The notes under the pieces: model-generated | The model's input: the letters and a program-made list of their open reading frames with translations, nothing else | Database searches by the model: none | What the model was told of the DNA's origin: nothing | Part shown: positions 14,575 through 23,321 of the stretch, in pieces | Layout: each line of letters starts with the position of its first letter | Position numbering within the stretch: position 1 is the stretch's first letter | Source of the DNA: a virus | Virus record (IMG/VR): IMGVR_UViG_3300025030_000074 | Location: 19,084-83,083 of that record | Reading direction: 5' to 3' (one strand) | Length of the DNA: 64,000 bases | Translations under genes and position numbers: made by a program

Positions 14575-15560
14575 GTAACATAATAGTTTCGAATATAATA
14601 AAATGAAATATAATACAAACGATAAATACTTTGAACAAATTGACTCTGAAGATAAAGCGTATTTTTTAGGCCTTCTTTTTGCAGACGGTTACAATTTTAT
14701 AGGAAAAAGCTATATGGTAACCTTACAACTTTGTATTGGTGATATAGATATATTAAAGCAATTTCGAAGTTATATAGGAGATTGCACTATATATATCTAT
14801 AAAAATAAAAACAAAAATCATCAAGATATTGCAAGATTACAAATAAACAGTAAAAAAATAAGTACAGATCTTCATAATATTGGATGTGTTCAAGGAAAAA
14901 GCCTTATACTAGAATTTCCAGATAGTGTTTTAATAGAACCTTTTATGAATCATTTTATAAGAGGATACTTTGATGGAAATGGATGTGTTTGGGAAGGAAA
15001 AAGAGGAAAAGTTTTATGTAAAGATATTTCTCGTAAAGAAGGAGAAAGAATTAGAATAGTTCATAATGTAAAATTTAATATAGTAGGAGCAACAAATTTT
15101 ATTAAAGGAATACAAAATATTCTAGTATCAGAATTAGGATTTGGACAAACTATTCTTAATAATGGTAAAAAAATAAGAGGATATTCCCAACTTGAGTATT
15201 CCGGTAGACTACAAATGAAAAAATTCTATGATTATCTTTATAATAATGCAACTCTTTACCTAGAAAGAAAGAAGAGAAAATTTGAAACTATTATACGTGC
15301 TAATATACAGTGATGTATATTTGAAACAAGGTTAACTGCTGGAAACTCTTACCTGTAAAAAATATAATTTGCAAAAGACAATCAGCAACCAAACTTCAAT
15401 TAAAATTGAAGGAGGCTCATCGACTATTCCTGAAATGGAAGTAGGTTCAAGCGAACCGAAATGCCTTGCTCTTGCTAATGCAAGATGAAGATATAGTCAG
15501 TTCTCATATGAAAATATGAGCCATAAGGTCAAAAATTAGCGATTTTTGATAAACACAAAG
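14575..15560 (+). mobile_element. group I intron carrying a homing endonuclease
   Basis: 986 bases between exons of the metallophosphatase. The exon ends in T (CAT) and the intron ends in G, as required for group I splicing. In the 3' part, after the endonuclease gene, GACTAT (15422-15427) and ATAGTC (15493-15498) form the P7 pairing, flanked by the usual A-rich joining segments, and CAATCAGC at about 15379 fits the P4/J region. It sits exactly at the GNH|D codon junction, a conserved active-site sequence, as is typical for such introns. Confidence 0.85.
14603..15313 (+). CDS. LAGLIDADG homing endonuclease in intron
   Basis: 236 residues. Two LAGLIDADG helices: FLGLLFADG at residues 21-29 and FIRGYFDGNG at 118-127, each with the metal-binding Asp, so this is a single-chain two-motif enzyme. 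It should cut the intronless allele of the metallophosphatase gene and so spread the intron. It lies entirely within the intron. Confidence 0.9.
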   Translation: MKYNTNDKYFEQIDSEDKAYFLGLLFADGYNFIGKSYMVTLQLCIGDIDILKQFRSYIGDCTIYIYKNKNKNHQDIARLQINSKKISTDLHNIGCVQGKSLILEFPDSVLIEPFMNHFIRGYFDGNGCVWEGKRGKVLCKDISRKEGERIRIVHNVKFNIVGATNFIKGIQNILVSELGFGQTILNNGKKIRGYSQLEYSGRLQMKKFYDYLYNNATLYLERKKRKFETIIRANIQ

Positions 15561-16055
15561 GATTTACATTACCTTCTTGAAGAGGAAAAGTATTCCGGAT
15601 ATCAAACTTTATATGCGAGTTATTACAAATCTCTATTTAGAAAATACATAGAAGAAAAACTTTTTAAAATATGTTTTGAGCATGAAAAGTACTTGTTCTC
15701 GCATGCGGGATTTACTAAGACCTGGTGTAAAAATAATAAAATAAATGGTCAAATAACATCCTTTTGCGAAGATGTTAACAAATTTTTATATGAAGATATA
15801 AACATATTTAGATTCACTCCTGGTAAAAAAGATGAATGTCATGGAGATGAAATCTGTCAAGGTCCCATGTGGGTAAGACCAAAAAGTTTAAAAGAAGATG
15901 GAATTGCAGGTTATACTCAGGTAGTAGGACATACTATGCAAAAAGAATTAAGCATAACAGATTCCAAATTCATATTTGTAGATACTCTAGAAACTTCAAA
16001 AGAATTCCTTTTAATACATAAACATGGTATGAGTGTAGCAAAAGTTAATTTATAA
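15561..16055 (+). CDS. metallophosphatase, second exon
   Basis: Continues the protein from the intron junction: DLHYLL completes the GNHD motif III, then SHAG (motif IV, with the metal-binding His) and VGHT (motif V) follow. All five metallophosphatase motifs are thus present after splicing. Such enzymes remove phosphate from proteins or cut nucleotides such as Ap4A; the substrate here is unknown. An apparent start at 15546 inside the intron is only the end of the intron in frame. Confidence 0.85.
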   Translation, partial: DLHYLLEEEKYSGYQTLYASYYKSLFRKYIEEKLFKICFEHEKYLFSHAGFTKTWCKNNKINGQITSFCEDVNKFLYEDINIFRFTPGKKDECHGDEICQGPMWVRPKSLKEDGIAGYTQVVGHTMQKELSITDSKFIFVDTLETSKEFLLIHKHGMSVAKVNL

Positions 16056-16071
16056 TCTAAAATAATAAACT

Positions 16072-16359
16072 ATGAAAAATATGAAATTTTATACGAAAAG
16101 AGGATCAATAACTTTTACAAACAGTGCTCAAGGTGCACCAAAACGTGATATAGAAAAAGCCTTATCCTGTATGAAAGAATACATAAATGATTTCTACAAG
16201 GAAAAGAGAAGAAAAATCAATATAACCCTTACCAGCTATTACAGAGGAGAGTTTCCAATGTTTTACTATGAGGCAGATTTATCCCTAAAAAAGTGTTGGC
16301 CCTTTGGATGTGCGGGTCACCTATACACAGAAAAGATGCCTGAAAAAGATTCTGACTAA
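16072..16359 (+). CDS. hypothetical protein
   Basis: 95 residues, basic first half, two Cys near the C-terminus (KKCWPFGCAGH). No recognised family. Confidence 0.5.
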   Translation: MKNMKFYTKRGSITFTNSAQGAPKRDIEKALSCMKEYINDFYKEKRRKINITLTSYYRGEFPMFYYEADLSLKKCWPFGCAGHLYTEKMPEKDSD

Positions 16360-16509
16360 TGTAGCCGTTTAACATATAAATCTTCAATTTATTAGATACT
16401 AAATTTTAAATACCAACTTACCAAATTCCAAATCCCAAAACCCAAAACGCCAATAAGCGTAAAGGAACTAACTTTTACGTAATTATTAACCCTTAAAAAC
16501 ACAAAAAAG

Positions 16510-16695
16510 ATGAACAAAAACTTCAGATTTTACGTGTCAGGTATAGCGACAGCCATCATCACCAGAACATGGGATGAGAAAGAAAACAGGCCATCGTTAA
16601 CACCTGAAGAGGTATCAGAACTCACACTTGAGTATGCTACCCAGTTGGCAGACACTGTTGATGCCCATACAACCGAAGAGGTTGTAGCGGACTAA
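16510..16695 (+). CDS. hypothetical small protein, GC-richer
   Basis: 61 residues, acidic C-terminal helix. Codon use is more GC-rich than neighbours, like the 6080 gene, and an A/C-rich leader with CCAAATTCCAAATCCC precedes it by about 80 bases. A structured stretch with a terminator follows. No family recognised. Confidence 0.55.
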   Translation: MNKNFRFYVSGIATAIITRTWDEKENRPSLTPEEVSELTLEYATQLADTVDAHTTEEVVAD

Positions 16696-16710
16696 TACCT
16701 TTTCTGTAAA

Positions 16711-16826
16711 TAAACCCTACTCGTGAAAGGATACACCGGGTAGATAACTGAAAGAGGTCTGGCATTGGTAAAGTTAGTTTATGATTCATAATATTTCCTG
16801 AATCAACTCTTTCAGTTTTTATTTTC
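16711..16826 (+). terminator. two-hairpin element ending as terminator
   Basis: Hairpin CTACTCG/CGGGTAG (16717-16743) is followed by a perfect 10-bp pairing ACTGAAAGAG (16747-16756) with CTCTTTCAGT (16807-16816) and then TTTTATTTT. The large loop (50 bases) is unusual for a plain terminator, so it may be a small RNA ending here. Confidence 0.6.
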
Positions 16827-16875
16827 TTTAGCAAAGATAATAGCAAGATTAACCAAAACATATACTAGCAAAACA

Positions 16876-17082
16876 ATGATTCGAGATACAAGATGTGTTC
16901 TAGGCACATTCCAGAATCCTTTTCCCAAAAACTACCCATTATCCAAAATAATAAGAAAAGGAGAAAAAGATAGGAAAAAAAGTGTTATAAAAGAATTTAG
17001 AAACAAAATGTCAAAAAGTTTTCCCGGATATGAAAAGAAACATCATGACTTTTTCAAAAAATATGCCTCAAATAAACATTAG
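16876..17082 (+). CDS. hypothetical basic protein
   Basis: 68 residues, strongly basic (Lys/Arg through the middle, His pair near the end). No family recognised. Overlaps the next gene by 20 bases if that begins at 17063. Confidence 0.45.
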   Translation: MIRDTRCVLGTFQNPFPKNYPLSKIIRKGEKDRKKSVIKEFRNKMSKSFPGYEKKHHDFFKKYASNKH

Positions 17083-17875
17083 GCAATTAGGACAACATGT
17101 AGGCTTTGTACAAATACTTGATAAAAAAGGAAAAGTACTTATTGACATTATGAATGAAAAATGCTGTATGTATTTAAATACTTGCTCACATGATTTTGAC
17201 AAAGCTTTAATATATATACCAACAACTTGGATAGATGGAGGATTACCTACTCTTAAAAAGTGGATAAAATTTATTAATGACGTTGGATTCAGATGTAAAT
17301 ATATAAGCACTTTTGAATTAAAATATGAAAGATATAAAAGACCTAGAAAGGAAAAAGCATTTGAAGTAAAAATCACCTACAATTCTGATAAATTTACAAA
17401 AGAATATCCTTTAATAGTTTTCACTGCTTTAAGGTATTTATATTCACCAAAATACAAAGGACTAGTAAGTAAAACTTATCAACTGAAACGAGATTATCCA
17501 AAGTTTTCTAATTTTAAATGTTTATATTTAGCACATTATAATAAAGAGTACGATAGTGAGTTCTCTTTAAGAGCAAATAATGCAGCTTATCCTTTATCTT
17601 TAAAGCAATTAAAAGAAAAATTGCTATGTAATGGTTCTGAAAAATACATAAGTAATCCTATTCATAATATCTTTAATAATGGAATACAAAAAATTCTTAG
17701 TAAAAATTATAAAAATATGTATATTTATCTTGGTCAATCAAAAAGTTTTCAGAATAGATTTATAATAGAAAGAAATGCTTATACTAAAGCTATAAGACTA
17801 TTTAAACAAGGAAGAGTTATAGAACTATTGAATTTTTTAAAAAATAGAAAGATTGAAGATTTAGAAAACTTATGA
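17063..17875 (+). CDS. hypothetical protein
   Basis: 270 residues from this start; an upstream ATG at 17030 would add 11 residues but overlaps the previous gene more. The N-terminal part is beta-rich (VGFVQILDKKGKVLIDIM), the rest basic and Tyr-rich. No known family. Its stop overlaps the COOH-NH2 ligase start by four bases, so it may act with that enzyme, for example as substrate-binding partner (inference). Confidence 0.6.
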   Translation: MPQINIRQLGQHVGFVQILDKKGKVLIDIMNEKCCMYLNTCSHDFDKALIYIPTTWIDGGLPTLKKWIKFINDVGFRCKYISTFELKYERYKRPRKEKAFEVKITYNSDKFTKEYPLIVFTALRYLYSPKYKGLVSKTYQLKRDYPKFSNFKCLYLAHYNKEYDSEFSLRANNAAYPLSLKQLKEKLLCNGSEKYISNPIHNIFNNGIQKILSKNYKNMYIYLGQSKSFQNRFIIERNAYTKAIRLFKQGRVIELLNFLKNRKIEDLENL

Positions 17876-18708
17876 AAGAAGAAAAATTAATAAAAGGTCC
17901 TATTACCTACGGAGCAGATCCAGAAGTGTTTTTAAGAAATAAATATACGATGGAACTAGTATCCTCTATAGAAGTAATTAAAGGAACAAAAGAAAAGCCC
18001 TTAAAAGTACAAGAAGGTTATTTCTTAAGCCATGACAATGTAGCAGCAGAATTCACTATAAGACCTAGCTTAACTTTAAAAGAGTTTCAAGCAAATATGG
18101 AAAGAGGTATTTGGTGTTTAAATTCTGTACTTCCAGATAATCTGGAACTATTAATAGAATCATCTGCTTATTTTGATGAAAATCAATTACAAAATTCCGA
18201 AGCTAAAAAATTCGGATGCAGTCCTGATTTTAATGCATGGAAAGAAAGCAAAAATAAAGTTCCTGATGCAAGTAAAAGTAATCTTCGTTCAGCTGGGGCA
18301 CATGTTCATATTGGATTTACAAATAATTCTGAAAACTTTGATGGAATAGAAAAAATGGATGTAGTAATAAGATTTATCAAAGCTTTGGATATTTTCTTAG
18401 GAGTAGAATCAGTACTCTTGGATAAGGACGCCCAAAGAAGAAAACTTTATGGGCAAGCAGGATGCTTCAGGATACGTCCTTTTGGATTGGAATACCGCTC
18501 ATTGGGAAATTTTTGGATAAAAAATCCCAAAGGAATAAGATGGGTGTATAATGGAATAAAAAAAGCAATAAACTTTGTTAATAACTTTGAAGAGATAACT
18601 ATTGAAGATGAATCTATTATACAAAATTGTATAAATACTTATGACAAAGTTACTGCAGGATATCTATTAGACAAGTATAGACAAGTAAAAGTATTAGAAA
18701 CCATTTAA
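17872..18708 (+). CDS. COOH-NH2 ligase-type protein (phage family)
   Basis: 278 residues. GADPEVF (14-20), the His pair in AGAHVHIGF (141-149) and KLYGQAGCFR...FGLEYRSLGNFW (about 191-215) match the phage COOH-NH2 ligase family, relatives of glutamine synthetase/amidoligases that join a carboxyl and an amino group with ATP. The Asp/Glu of GADPE, the His of HVHIGF and the Arg/Glu of the last block are the expected active-site residues. Coupled by ATGA to the upstream gene. With the ATP-grasp, amidotransferases and amidoligase further on it points to peptide or cell-wall modification; the substrate is unknown. Confidence 0.85.
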   Translation: MKEEKLIKGPITYGADPEVFLRNKYTMELVSSIEVIKGTKEKPLKVQEGYFLSHDNVAAEFTIRPSLTLKEFQANMERGIWCLNSVLPDNLELLIESSAYFDENQLQNSEAKKFGCSPDFNAWKESKNKVPDASKSNLRSAGAHVHIGFTNNSENFDGIEKMDVVIRFIKALDIFLGVESVLLDKDAQRRKLYGQAGCFRIRPFGLEYRSLGNFWIKNPKGIRWVYNGIKKAINFVNNFEEITIEDESIIQNCINTYDKVTAGYLLDKYRQVKVLETI

Positions 18709-18734
18709 ATTTACTAACTTAAAACTAAAATACC

Positions 18735-19154
18735 ATGATTTGTTATTATGCTCATAGTCTATTAACTTACGGAACAGTAAAGGAATATCATGAAAGAACA
18801 TTCCTTGAAACAAAATTCCAAAAAGTTATATGCCCCAACAGAGATTTAGGAGGAAATTCTCCTTCTGTATCTATGGAACCTTTTCTAAATATGGTTTCTG
18901 TTTGTAATGTTTTAGTTGTATCAGAATTCAGAGGTTTCATAGGAAAAGGAGTCTTCACAGAAGTTTGTAGGGCAGCCGGAGAAAATAAACAAATCTTGGT
19001 TTTAAGAAAAGTAAACAGTAGCTTAAAGCTTTTAGAATTTAAAAAAGTAGTTTTAAATGATGAAAGTGATTGGAAACTTAATTATGGAATAGTTTACGTA
19101 AAATCTGAAAAAAAAACTAACATCAATAAAAACTATGAAAACAAAATTTCTTAA
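18735..19154 (+). CDS. nucleoside 2-deoxyribosyltransferase-like protein
   Basis: 139 residues. The plan YYAHS near the start, ICPNRDLG, a CNVLVVSEFRGFIGKGVFTEVCRA segment (read in parts) and a final ILVLR strand resembles the Rossmann-like nucleoside 2-deoxyribosyltransferase group (Glu in FTEV would be the nucleophile position). Could also be a related nucleotide-binding fold without that activity. Leader TTACTAACTTAAAACT precedes the start. Confidence 0.5.
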   Translation: MICYYAHSLLTYGTVKEYHERTFLETKFQKVICPNRDLGGNSPSVSMEPFLNMVSVCNVLVVSEFRGFIGKGVFTEVCRAAGENKQILVLRKVNSSLKLLEFKKVVLNDESDWKLNYGIVYVKSEKKTNINKNYENKIS

Positions 19155-19290
19155 TACTTGTCCTGTTACAGGAGGCCTCTGTGCTAATCCTCTTTGTATG
19201 TTTGGATGTATAGAGAATATTATTACAAAGACAAAAATTAGTAAATATAAAGTTTCAATAAAAAAACAATTCCTTGATAAAAAAGTATGA
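19135..19290 (+). CDS. 51-residue Cys-rich protein
   Basis: Five Cys in the first 25 residues (NTCPVTGGLCANPLCMFGC) followed by a basic tail. Might bind a metal or form disulfides. Overlaps the end of the upstream gene; leader AATAAAAACT precedes the ATG. Confidence 0.5.
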   Translation: MKTKFLNTCPVTGGLCANPLCMFGCIENIITKTKISKYKVSIKKQFLDKKV

Positions 19291-19564
19291 AAGAGAAAGG
19301 ACCATTCATTCTCTTATAAAGAAGAATTGCCTTATAAATCGTTCGGAAACTAGCACTACAAAGATAAAAGGTCAAAATATTGCTCCTAAGACTATTGAAG
19401 TAGGATTTGCAAGAAGACTGGGAAACGGTTCTTGGGGACAAATAGGGTTTCTGAAAAGTAGATATGGATATAAGGTAAGTAGATCGAAAATGAAAAAGAA
19501 GTTATTAACTAAAAATATAACACATGTTAAATTTGATAAGAGAAGTAGATTACGTTTGGTGTGA
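19274..19564 (+). CDS. possible basic protein, non-ATG start
   Basis: A 96-codon frame opening with TTG, basic throughout (RSKMKKKLLTK, DKRSRLRLV). It overlaps both neighbours and has no in-frame ATG until late, so it may not be expressed. Listed because no better frame covers 19290-19523. Confidence 0.25.
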   Translation: MIKKYERERTIHSLIKKNCLINRSETSTTKIKGQNIAPKTIEVGFARRLGNGSWGQIGFLKSRYGYKVSRSKMKKKLLTKNITHVKFDKRSRLRLV

Positions 19565-19658
19565 ATGTATAGTACCAACAGCAAAAGTTTTGACTGTTTT
19601 TCTTTGTGCACTATCAGCAATAGTAGTAATTATGCTATTTCTAAGTTGTATCATCTAA
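19524..19658 (+). CDS. 44-residue membrane peptide
   Basis: A start behind the leader TTATTAACTAAAAATATAAC; residues 20-44 form one hydrophobic segment (KVLTVFLCALSAIVVIMLFL). Probable single-span inner-membrane peptide of unknown role. Confidence 0.5.
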   Translation: MLNLIREVDYVWCECIVPTAKVLTVFLCALSAIVVIMLFLSCII

Positions 19659-19666
19659 TAATAATA

Positions 19667-19790
19667 AAAGACCCGGATAGTTTACTGAATAACTGCAGGC
19701 GAGCTGTCTCTTTTGGAAGTTAATTCTCAACAATGGCTTTCTGGGGGACAAAAGGAGAAGTCGAGATTATCCTAATGTCCGGGCTTTTTT
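19667..19790 (+). ncRNA. structured RNA with terminator-like closing stem
   Basis: AAAAGACCCGGA (about 19666-19676) pairs with TCCGGGCTTTTTT (19778-19790); a second stem CTCTTTTG (19708-19715) pairs with CAAAAGGAG (19749-19757). The region has no gene. The 3' arm ends in a T-run, so the RNA is likely released here, and a TATATTTG box directly follows before the 19808 gene. Not matched to a known RNA family. Confidence 0.55.
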
Positions 19791-19807
19791 ATATTTGTAA
19801 AAAATAA

Positions 19808-20425
19808 ATGGAAGAAAATTTAATTGAACAAGAACTATATGAATCTTCATATTTAAAACAACTGTATGCCCTGCCCTATGCTTTTGAGATTTTAAGTAAA
19901 AAGCTTTTTAGAGACAGAAGTAAGATGGAAGAATCTCTTGCTATTCTAAAGACTATAAAGGACCATTTTATAACTGGGTCCGGCATTGATCCTAAAGATG
20001 ATTTAGTTAAGGTTTTTATACTTGAAGATTCAAAAAGTTCCTCTATAGGAACCATTTTAGGATATGAGACAATGTGGAATATAAAGATTTTTAACAAAAG
20101 CATAGATTTAAGGAATGGTACTTCAAATTATCTAATTAAAGAAAACGATAATCTAAAGATTTACGTTACAGACTTGTATAAAGGGGCAACTTCTGCTACA
20201 ACAGAAAACGAATACCTTTTTCCTTTGATAATCATAAAATTGGATCCAAAAGTTAATTTAGACCTTGTTTTAACACAGTACTTTGAAAAATACAGTGAAA
20301 AATATTTAATAGAGTTATCTTCTCACGAATACCAAACATCTTCTACATCTCCTTATACACTTTGTAACCTAGATCCTAATATTTCAGGAATCAATAAATA
20401 TTTAAAAATATGGTATTATGTTTGA
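19808..20425 (+). CDS. hypothetical protein
   Basis: 205 residues, helical N-terminal half and beta-rich C-terminal half. No recognised motif. Begins 17 bases after the T-run of the RNA element and overlaps the next gene by 8 bases, so it opens the replication-gene transcript. Confidence 0.6.
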   Translation: MEENLIEQELYESSYLKQLYALPYAFEILSKKLFRDRSKMEESLAILKTIKDHFITGSGIDPKDDLVKVFILEDSKSSSIGTILGYETMWNIKIFNKSIDLRNGTSNYLIKENDNLKIYVTDLYKGATSATTENEYLFPLIIIKLDPKVNLDLVLTQYFEKYSEKYLIELSSHEYQTSSTSPYTLCNLDPNISGINKYLKIWYYV

Positions 20426-20774
20426 AATTGGAGCAATAGTTATACATAAGAATCCTCTACATAGAGAACCTTCTCATGGTTATGGGATTATACAAGAGAT
20501 TGATAATGAAAGCGGAGATGTTTATATTAATTGGATAAGTACCCAGTTAGGAGGATCCAACTATACAGATTGGGTTGATCCTGAATATCTTTTACCTTTT
20601 ATGGATAATTCTTTAAAAAATAAGTTTTACATTGGATCAAAGGTAAAGATAAAGCGTACAGGAAGACACGGAACCATAGAAAATCTAATAGGAAAAAATA
20701 CTTTATCTATTAGAACTGGAAGAAAGACTATTAGAACCTTTAGTAAAGAAGACGTAAAAATAGAAACCAATTAA
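20418..20774 (+). CDS. tandem SH3/KOW-like barrel protein
   Basis: 118 residues. Two small-barrel repeats: FEIGAIVIHKN...GYGIIQEI and YIGSKVKIKRTGRHGTIENLIGKNTLSI. The text GxxG.I.NLIGK is shared with the proteins at 22902 and 37269. Such barrels bind nucleic acids or proteins. It lies directly before the DNA polymerase gene and may act with it (inference). Confidence 0.6.
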   Translation: MFEIGAIVIHKNPLHREPSHGYGIIQEIDNESGDVYINWISTQLGGSNYTDWVDPEYLLPFMDNSLKNKFYIGSKVKIKRTGRHGTIENLIGKNTLSIRTGRKTIRTFSKEDVKIETN

Positions 20775-20778
20775 TGCT

Positions 20779-22716
20779 ATGATATATTTGATATCTGATT
20801 ACCTTGTAGAAGGTATTCAATCTACTACTATATCTAAGGCTTGGGATGATCTATGGAAAGAGAGTATAATAGGAATAGATACCGAAACCACTGGATTAGA
20901 TCCTTATCTTTCTGAAGTAGTAATGCTCCAAATAGGAACATTAGAAAACCAATATATCATAGATACAAGAAAGAGAGATCTATATTATTTAATAGATATC
21001 CTGGAAGGCGATAGATATACGAAAGTAGGACACAATCTTAAATTTGATTATTCTTTTATCTTAAAGCAATTTGGAATAAATCTAACAATGCTTTATGATA
21101 CTATGGTAACGGAATGTGTCCTAAGGGCTGGTCGAAAAGGAATAAAATTTGGGTTAGATGTCCTTTGTAATTTCTATAACATAAACATTTTTCAAAACAA
21201 TGAGAAACGAGACTTAAGGAAGCAATTTCTCCATATAGGAGATAAGCCTTTTACAAAAGAACAAGTTCTCTATGGTGCTAATGATATAATAGCAAGTCTA
21301 AAAGTCAGAGAAGCCCAACTTCCTATCATAAAAGATTTACAACTTGAAAAAACTGTAGAACTTGAAAATGATTTTGTTCCAGTATTAGCCAATATTGAGT
21401 TCAATGGAATAGGAGTGGATAAAGAAAAACTTGAGTCCCTTTGTAAAATATATGAAAACCGTTTAATTATAGCGAGATTACTTCTTAACGAATATATATT
21501 TAATCATCCTAAACTAAGTAAATATATTTCAAATCAGCTAGATATGTTTTCTGATAAAAAGAAATGTACTGTATGCTGGAGTTCTCCCAAAGATGTAATA
21601 GAAGTCTTAAATACTTTAGGAGTATCCACGGAAGTTGTGGATAAATATACTGGAAAGAAAAAGAACAGTTGCGAAGCATCTCATCTAAAGAAGTTTGAAA
21701 AAGGATTCGACTTTATCTCTCCTTATTTAAACTACAAGGAATTAGAAAAGCTTGTTTCTACCTATGGAGAAAACTTAATCCGAAGGATTCATCCTGTAAC
21801 TAATAGGCTGCACTCAGATTTCTGGCAGGTCGTATCGACTGGTAGAGTTTCGTCTCGAGATCCGAATCTTCAAAATCTTCCTAATGATAAAGATATGAGA
21901 AGTTGCTTTATAGCCGCTCCGGGATATAAATTGATAATTTGTGATTACCGACAACAAGAACCTTCTATATTGGCAGATAAAAGTCAAGATGAAACCCTAC
22001 TTAAGTTTTTTAAAGATGGAGAAGGTGATATTCATTCTCTTATTGCATCAAGAATGTATACTATTATCAATGGTAAAGAAACTATTGTAACAAAGACTAA
22101 TGAAAACAAACATCTAAGAGCACATGGTAAAACTCTCGGTCTAGGAATGGATTACGGAAAGACTGCTTATACTATCCAATATGATCTTGATGTAAGTAAA
22201 GTAGAAGCACAGAAGTTTGTAGACGCTTATTGGACTAGTTTTCCTGGAAAACGTCATTATTTTGACAAAGAAATATCTAAAGCATTAAAAAATGGCTATA
22301 TTCTAATAGAAGATGTAATAAATAGAATAATGTGGATATCGGATTATACAGAATTCAAATTTCTATCTAATAAAAACTTTAAAGCCCTAACTAAAGAAGA
22401 AAGGTCAAAATATTTTAGGATTAAAGGAAATATAGAAAGAGCGGCCCAAAATTCTCCAATTCAAGGCACCGCTGCTTCTATGACCAAATATGCTTTAATT
22501 CTCATACAGAAAGAAATAGTAGAAGAAGGTTGGAGTGAAGATGTTAAAATAGTAAATATTTGCCATGATGAAATCATAACGGAATGTACAGAAGAGATAG
22601 TAGAAAAAGCTTCTTATATGATACAGAATTGTATGATTATTGCTGGAGAATATTTTTGCAAAACAGTTCCTATAAAAGTTGATCCTATTATATCTAACTA
22701 TTGGGAAAAAGGATAA
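20779..22716 (+). CDS. DNA polymerase, family A, with 3'-5' exonuclease
   Basis: 645 residues. The exonuclease domain has DTE (D34, E36), then GHNLKFDYSF (ExoII). The polymerase domain has STGRVSSRDPNLQNLP, motif A CDYRQQEPSILA, motif B RAHGKTLGLGMDYG and motif C NICHDEI. In motif A the usual DYSQIELR reads DYRQQEPS, with the catalytic Asp kept and Ile/Glu region changed. It lacks the 5' nuclease of Pol I. This is the replicative polymerase; primase and helicases follow downstream. Two bases of TAA-type spacing precede the next gene. Confidence 0.97.
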   Translation: MIYLISDYLVEGIQSTTISKAWDDLWKESIIGIDTETTGLDPYLSEVVMLQIGTLENQYIIDTRKRDLYYLIDILEGDRYTKVGHNLKFDYSFILKQFGINLTMLYDTMVTECVLRAGRKGIKFGLDVLCNFYNINIFQNNEKRDLRKQFLHIGDKPFTKEQVLYGANDIIASLKVREAQLPIIKDLQLEKTVELENDFVPVLANIEFNGIGVDKEKLESLCKIYENRLIIARLLLNEYIFNHPKLSKYISNQLDMFSDKKKCTVCWSSPKDVIEVLNTLGVSTEVVDKYTGKKKNSCEASHLKKFEKGFDFISPYLNYKELEKLVSTYGENLIRRIHPVTNRLHSDFWQVVSTGRVSSRDPNLQNLPNDKDMRSCFIAAPGYKLIICDYRQQEPSILADKSQDETLLKFFKDGEGDIHSLIASRMYTIINGKETIVTKTNENKHLRAHGKTLGLGMDYGKTAYTIQYDLDVSKVEAQKFVDAYWTSFPGKRHYFDKEISKALKNGYILIEDVINRIMWISDYTEFKFLSNKNFKALTKEERSKYFRIKGNIERAAQNSPIQGTAASMTKYALILIQKEIVEEGWSEDVKIVNICHDEIITECTEEIVEKASYMIQNCMIIAGEYFCKTVPIKVDPIISNYWEKG

Positions 22717-22720
22717 AGAT

Positions 22721-22909
22721 ATGCTTAATAAAAACAAAAAACTAAGTTATTCTGATATAATAAGTAAATTTCCAAAAGACAGAATACTTAGTACTTTAAA
22801 ACAATATATGACATTAAAATCTACTTTTGGAGAAGATTTACAAAAAACTCCTAAAACCTATATCTGCGAATCATTGGTATCTATATTAAAACAAAAAACA
22901 AATGTTTAA
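22721..22909 (+). CDS. hypothetical small protein
   Basis: 62 residues, basic and helical. The ATG at 22721 is chosen because a longer frame would lie inside the polymerase gene. Overlaps the next gene by eight bases. No family recognised. Confidence 0.55.
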   Translation: MLNKNKKLSYSDIISKFPKDRILSTLKQYMTLKSTFGEDLQKTPKTYICESLVSILKQKTNV

Positions 22910-23300
22910 AGTAGGAGATATAATTACAATAAAAAGTTTTGAAGAAATACAAGCATGTTCTACAGAAAATTATATGGGTTTTCGCGAGTCTACAGAAGGT
23001 TTTTCTGTTTTTTTTGCTCCCTTAATGTCTGACATTTGTAATTACACTTTTAGAATAGATGAAATTAATGAGCGGGGAAATGCATGTATACATGGCTGGG
23101 AAATAGCTCCCTGGATGGTAAAATATATGGCAACAAAATCAACCATTAAAAGAAAAAGAAAACTAAGAGTAGGAAATAATGTAGAGCATAAGCAAAATGG
23201 TGTTTGTACAGTTTTAAACTTAATAGGAAAAAAAGTACTACTTCTTACTAATAGTGGAATAACTTTTTTAAGTGAGAGAAATGAAATTAAATTTATTTAA
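22902..23300 (+). CDS. SH3/KOW-like barrel protein
   Basis: 132 residues. FKVGDIITIKSF begins the first barrel and RVGNNVEHKQNGVCTVLNLIGKKVLLLT the second. It is a paralog of the 20418 and 37269 proteins by the NLIGKK text. Role unknown; nucleic-acid binding is plausible. Confidence 0.6.
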   Translation: MFKVGDIITIKSFEEIQACSTENYMGFRESTEGFSVFFAPLMSDICNYTFRIDEINERGNACIHGWEIAPWMVKYMATKSTIKRKRKLRVGNNVEHKQNGVCTVLNLIGKKVLLLTNSGITFLSERNEIKFI

Positions 23301-23321
23301 TAACCAATTAATACTAAAACA

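Noticed and set aside
18735-19154. TIR or SLOG defence domain
   Set aside because: The short Rossmann-like sequence fits a deoxyribosyltransferase-like protein better, and key TIR motifs are not visible.
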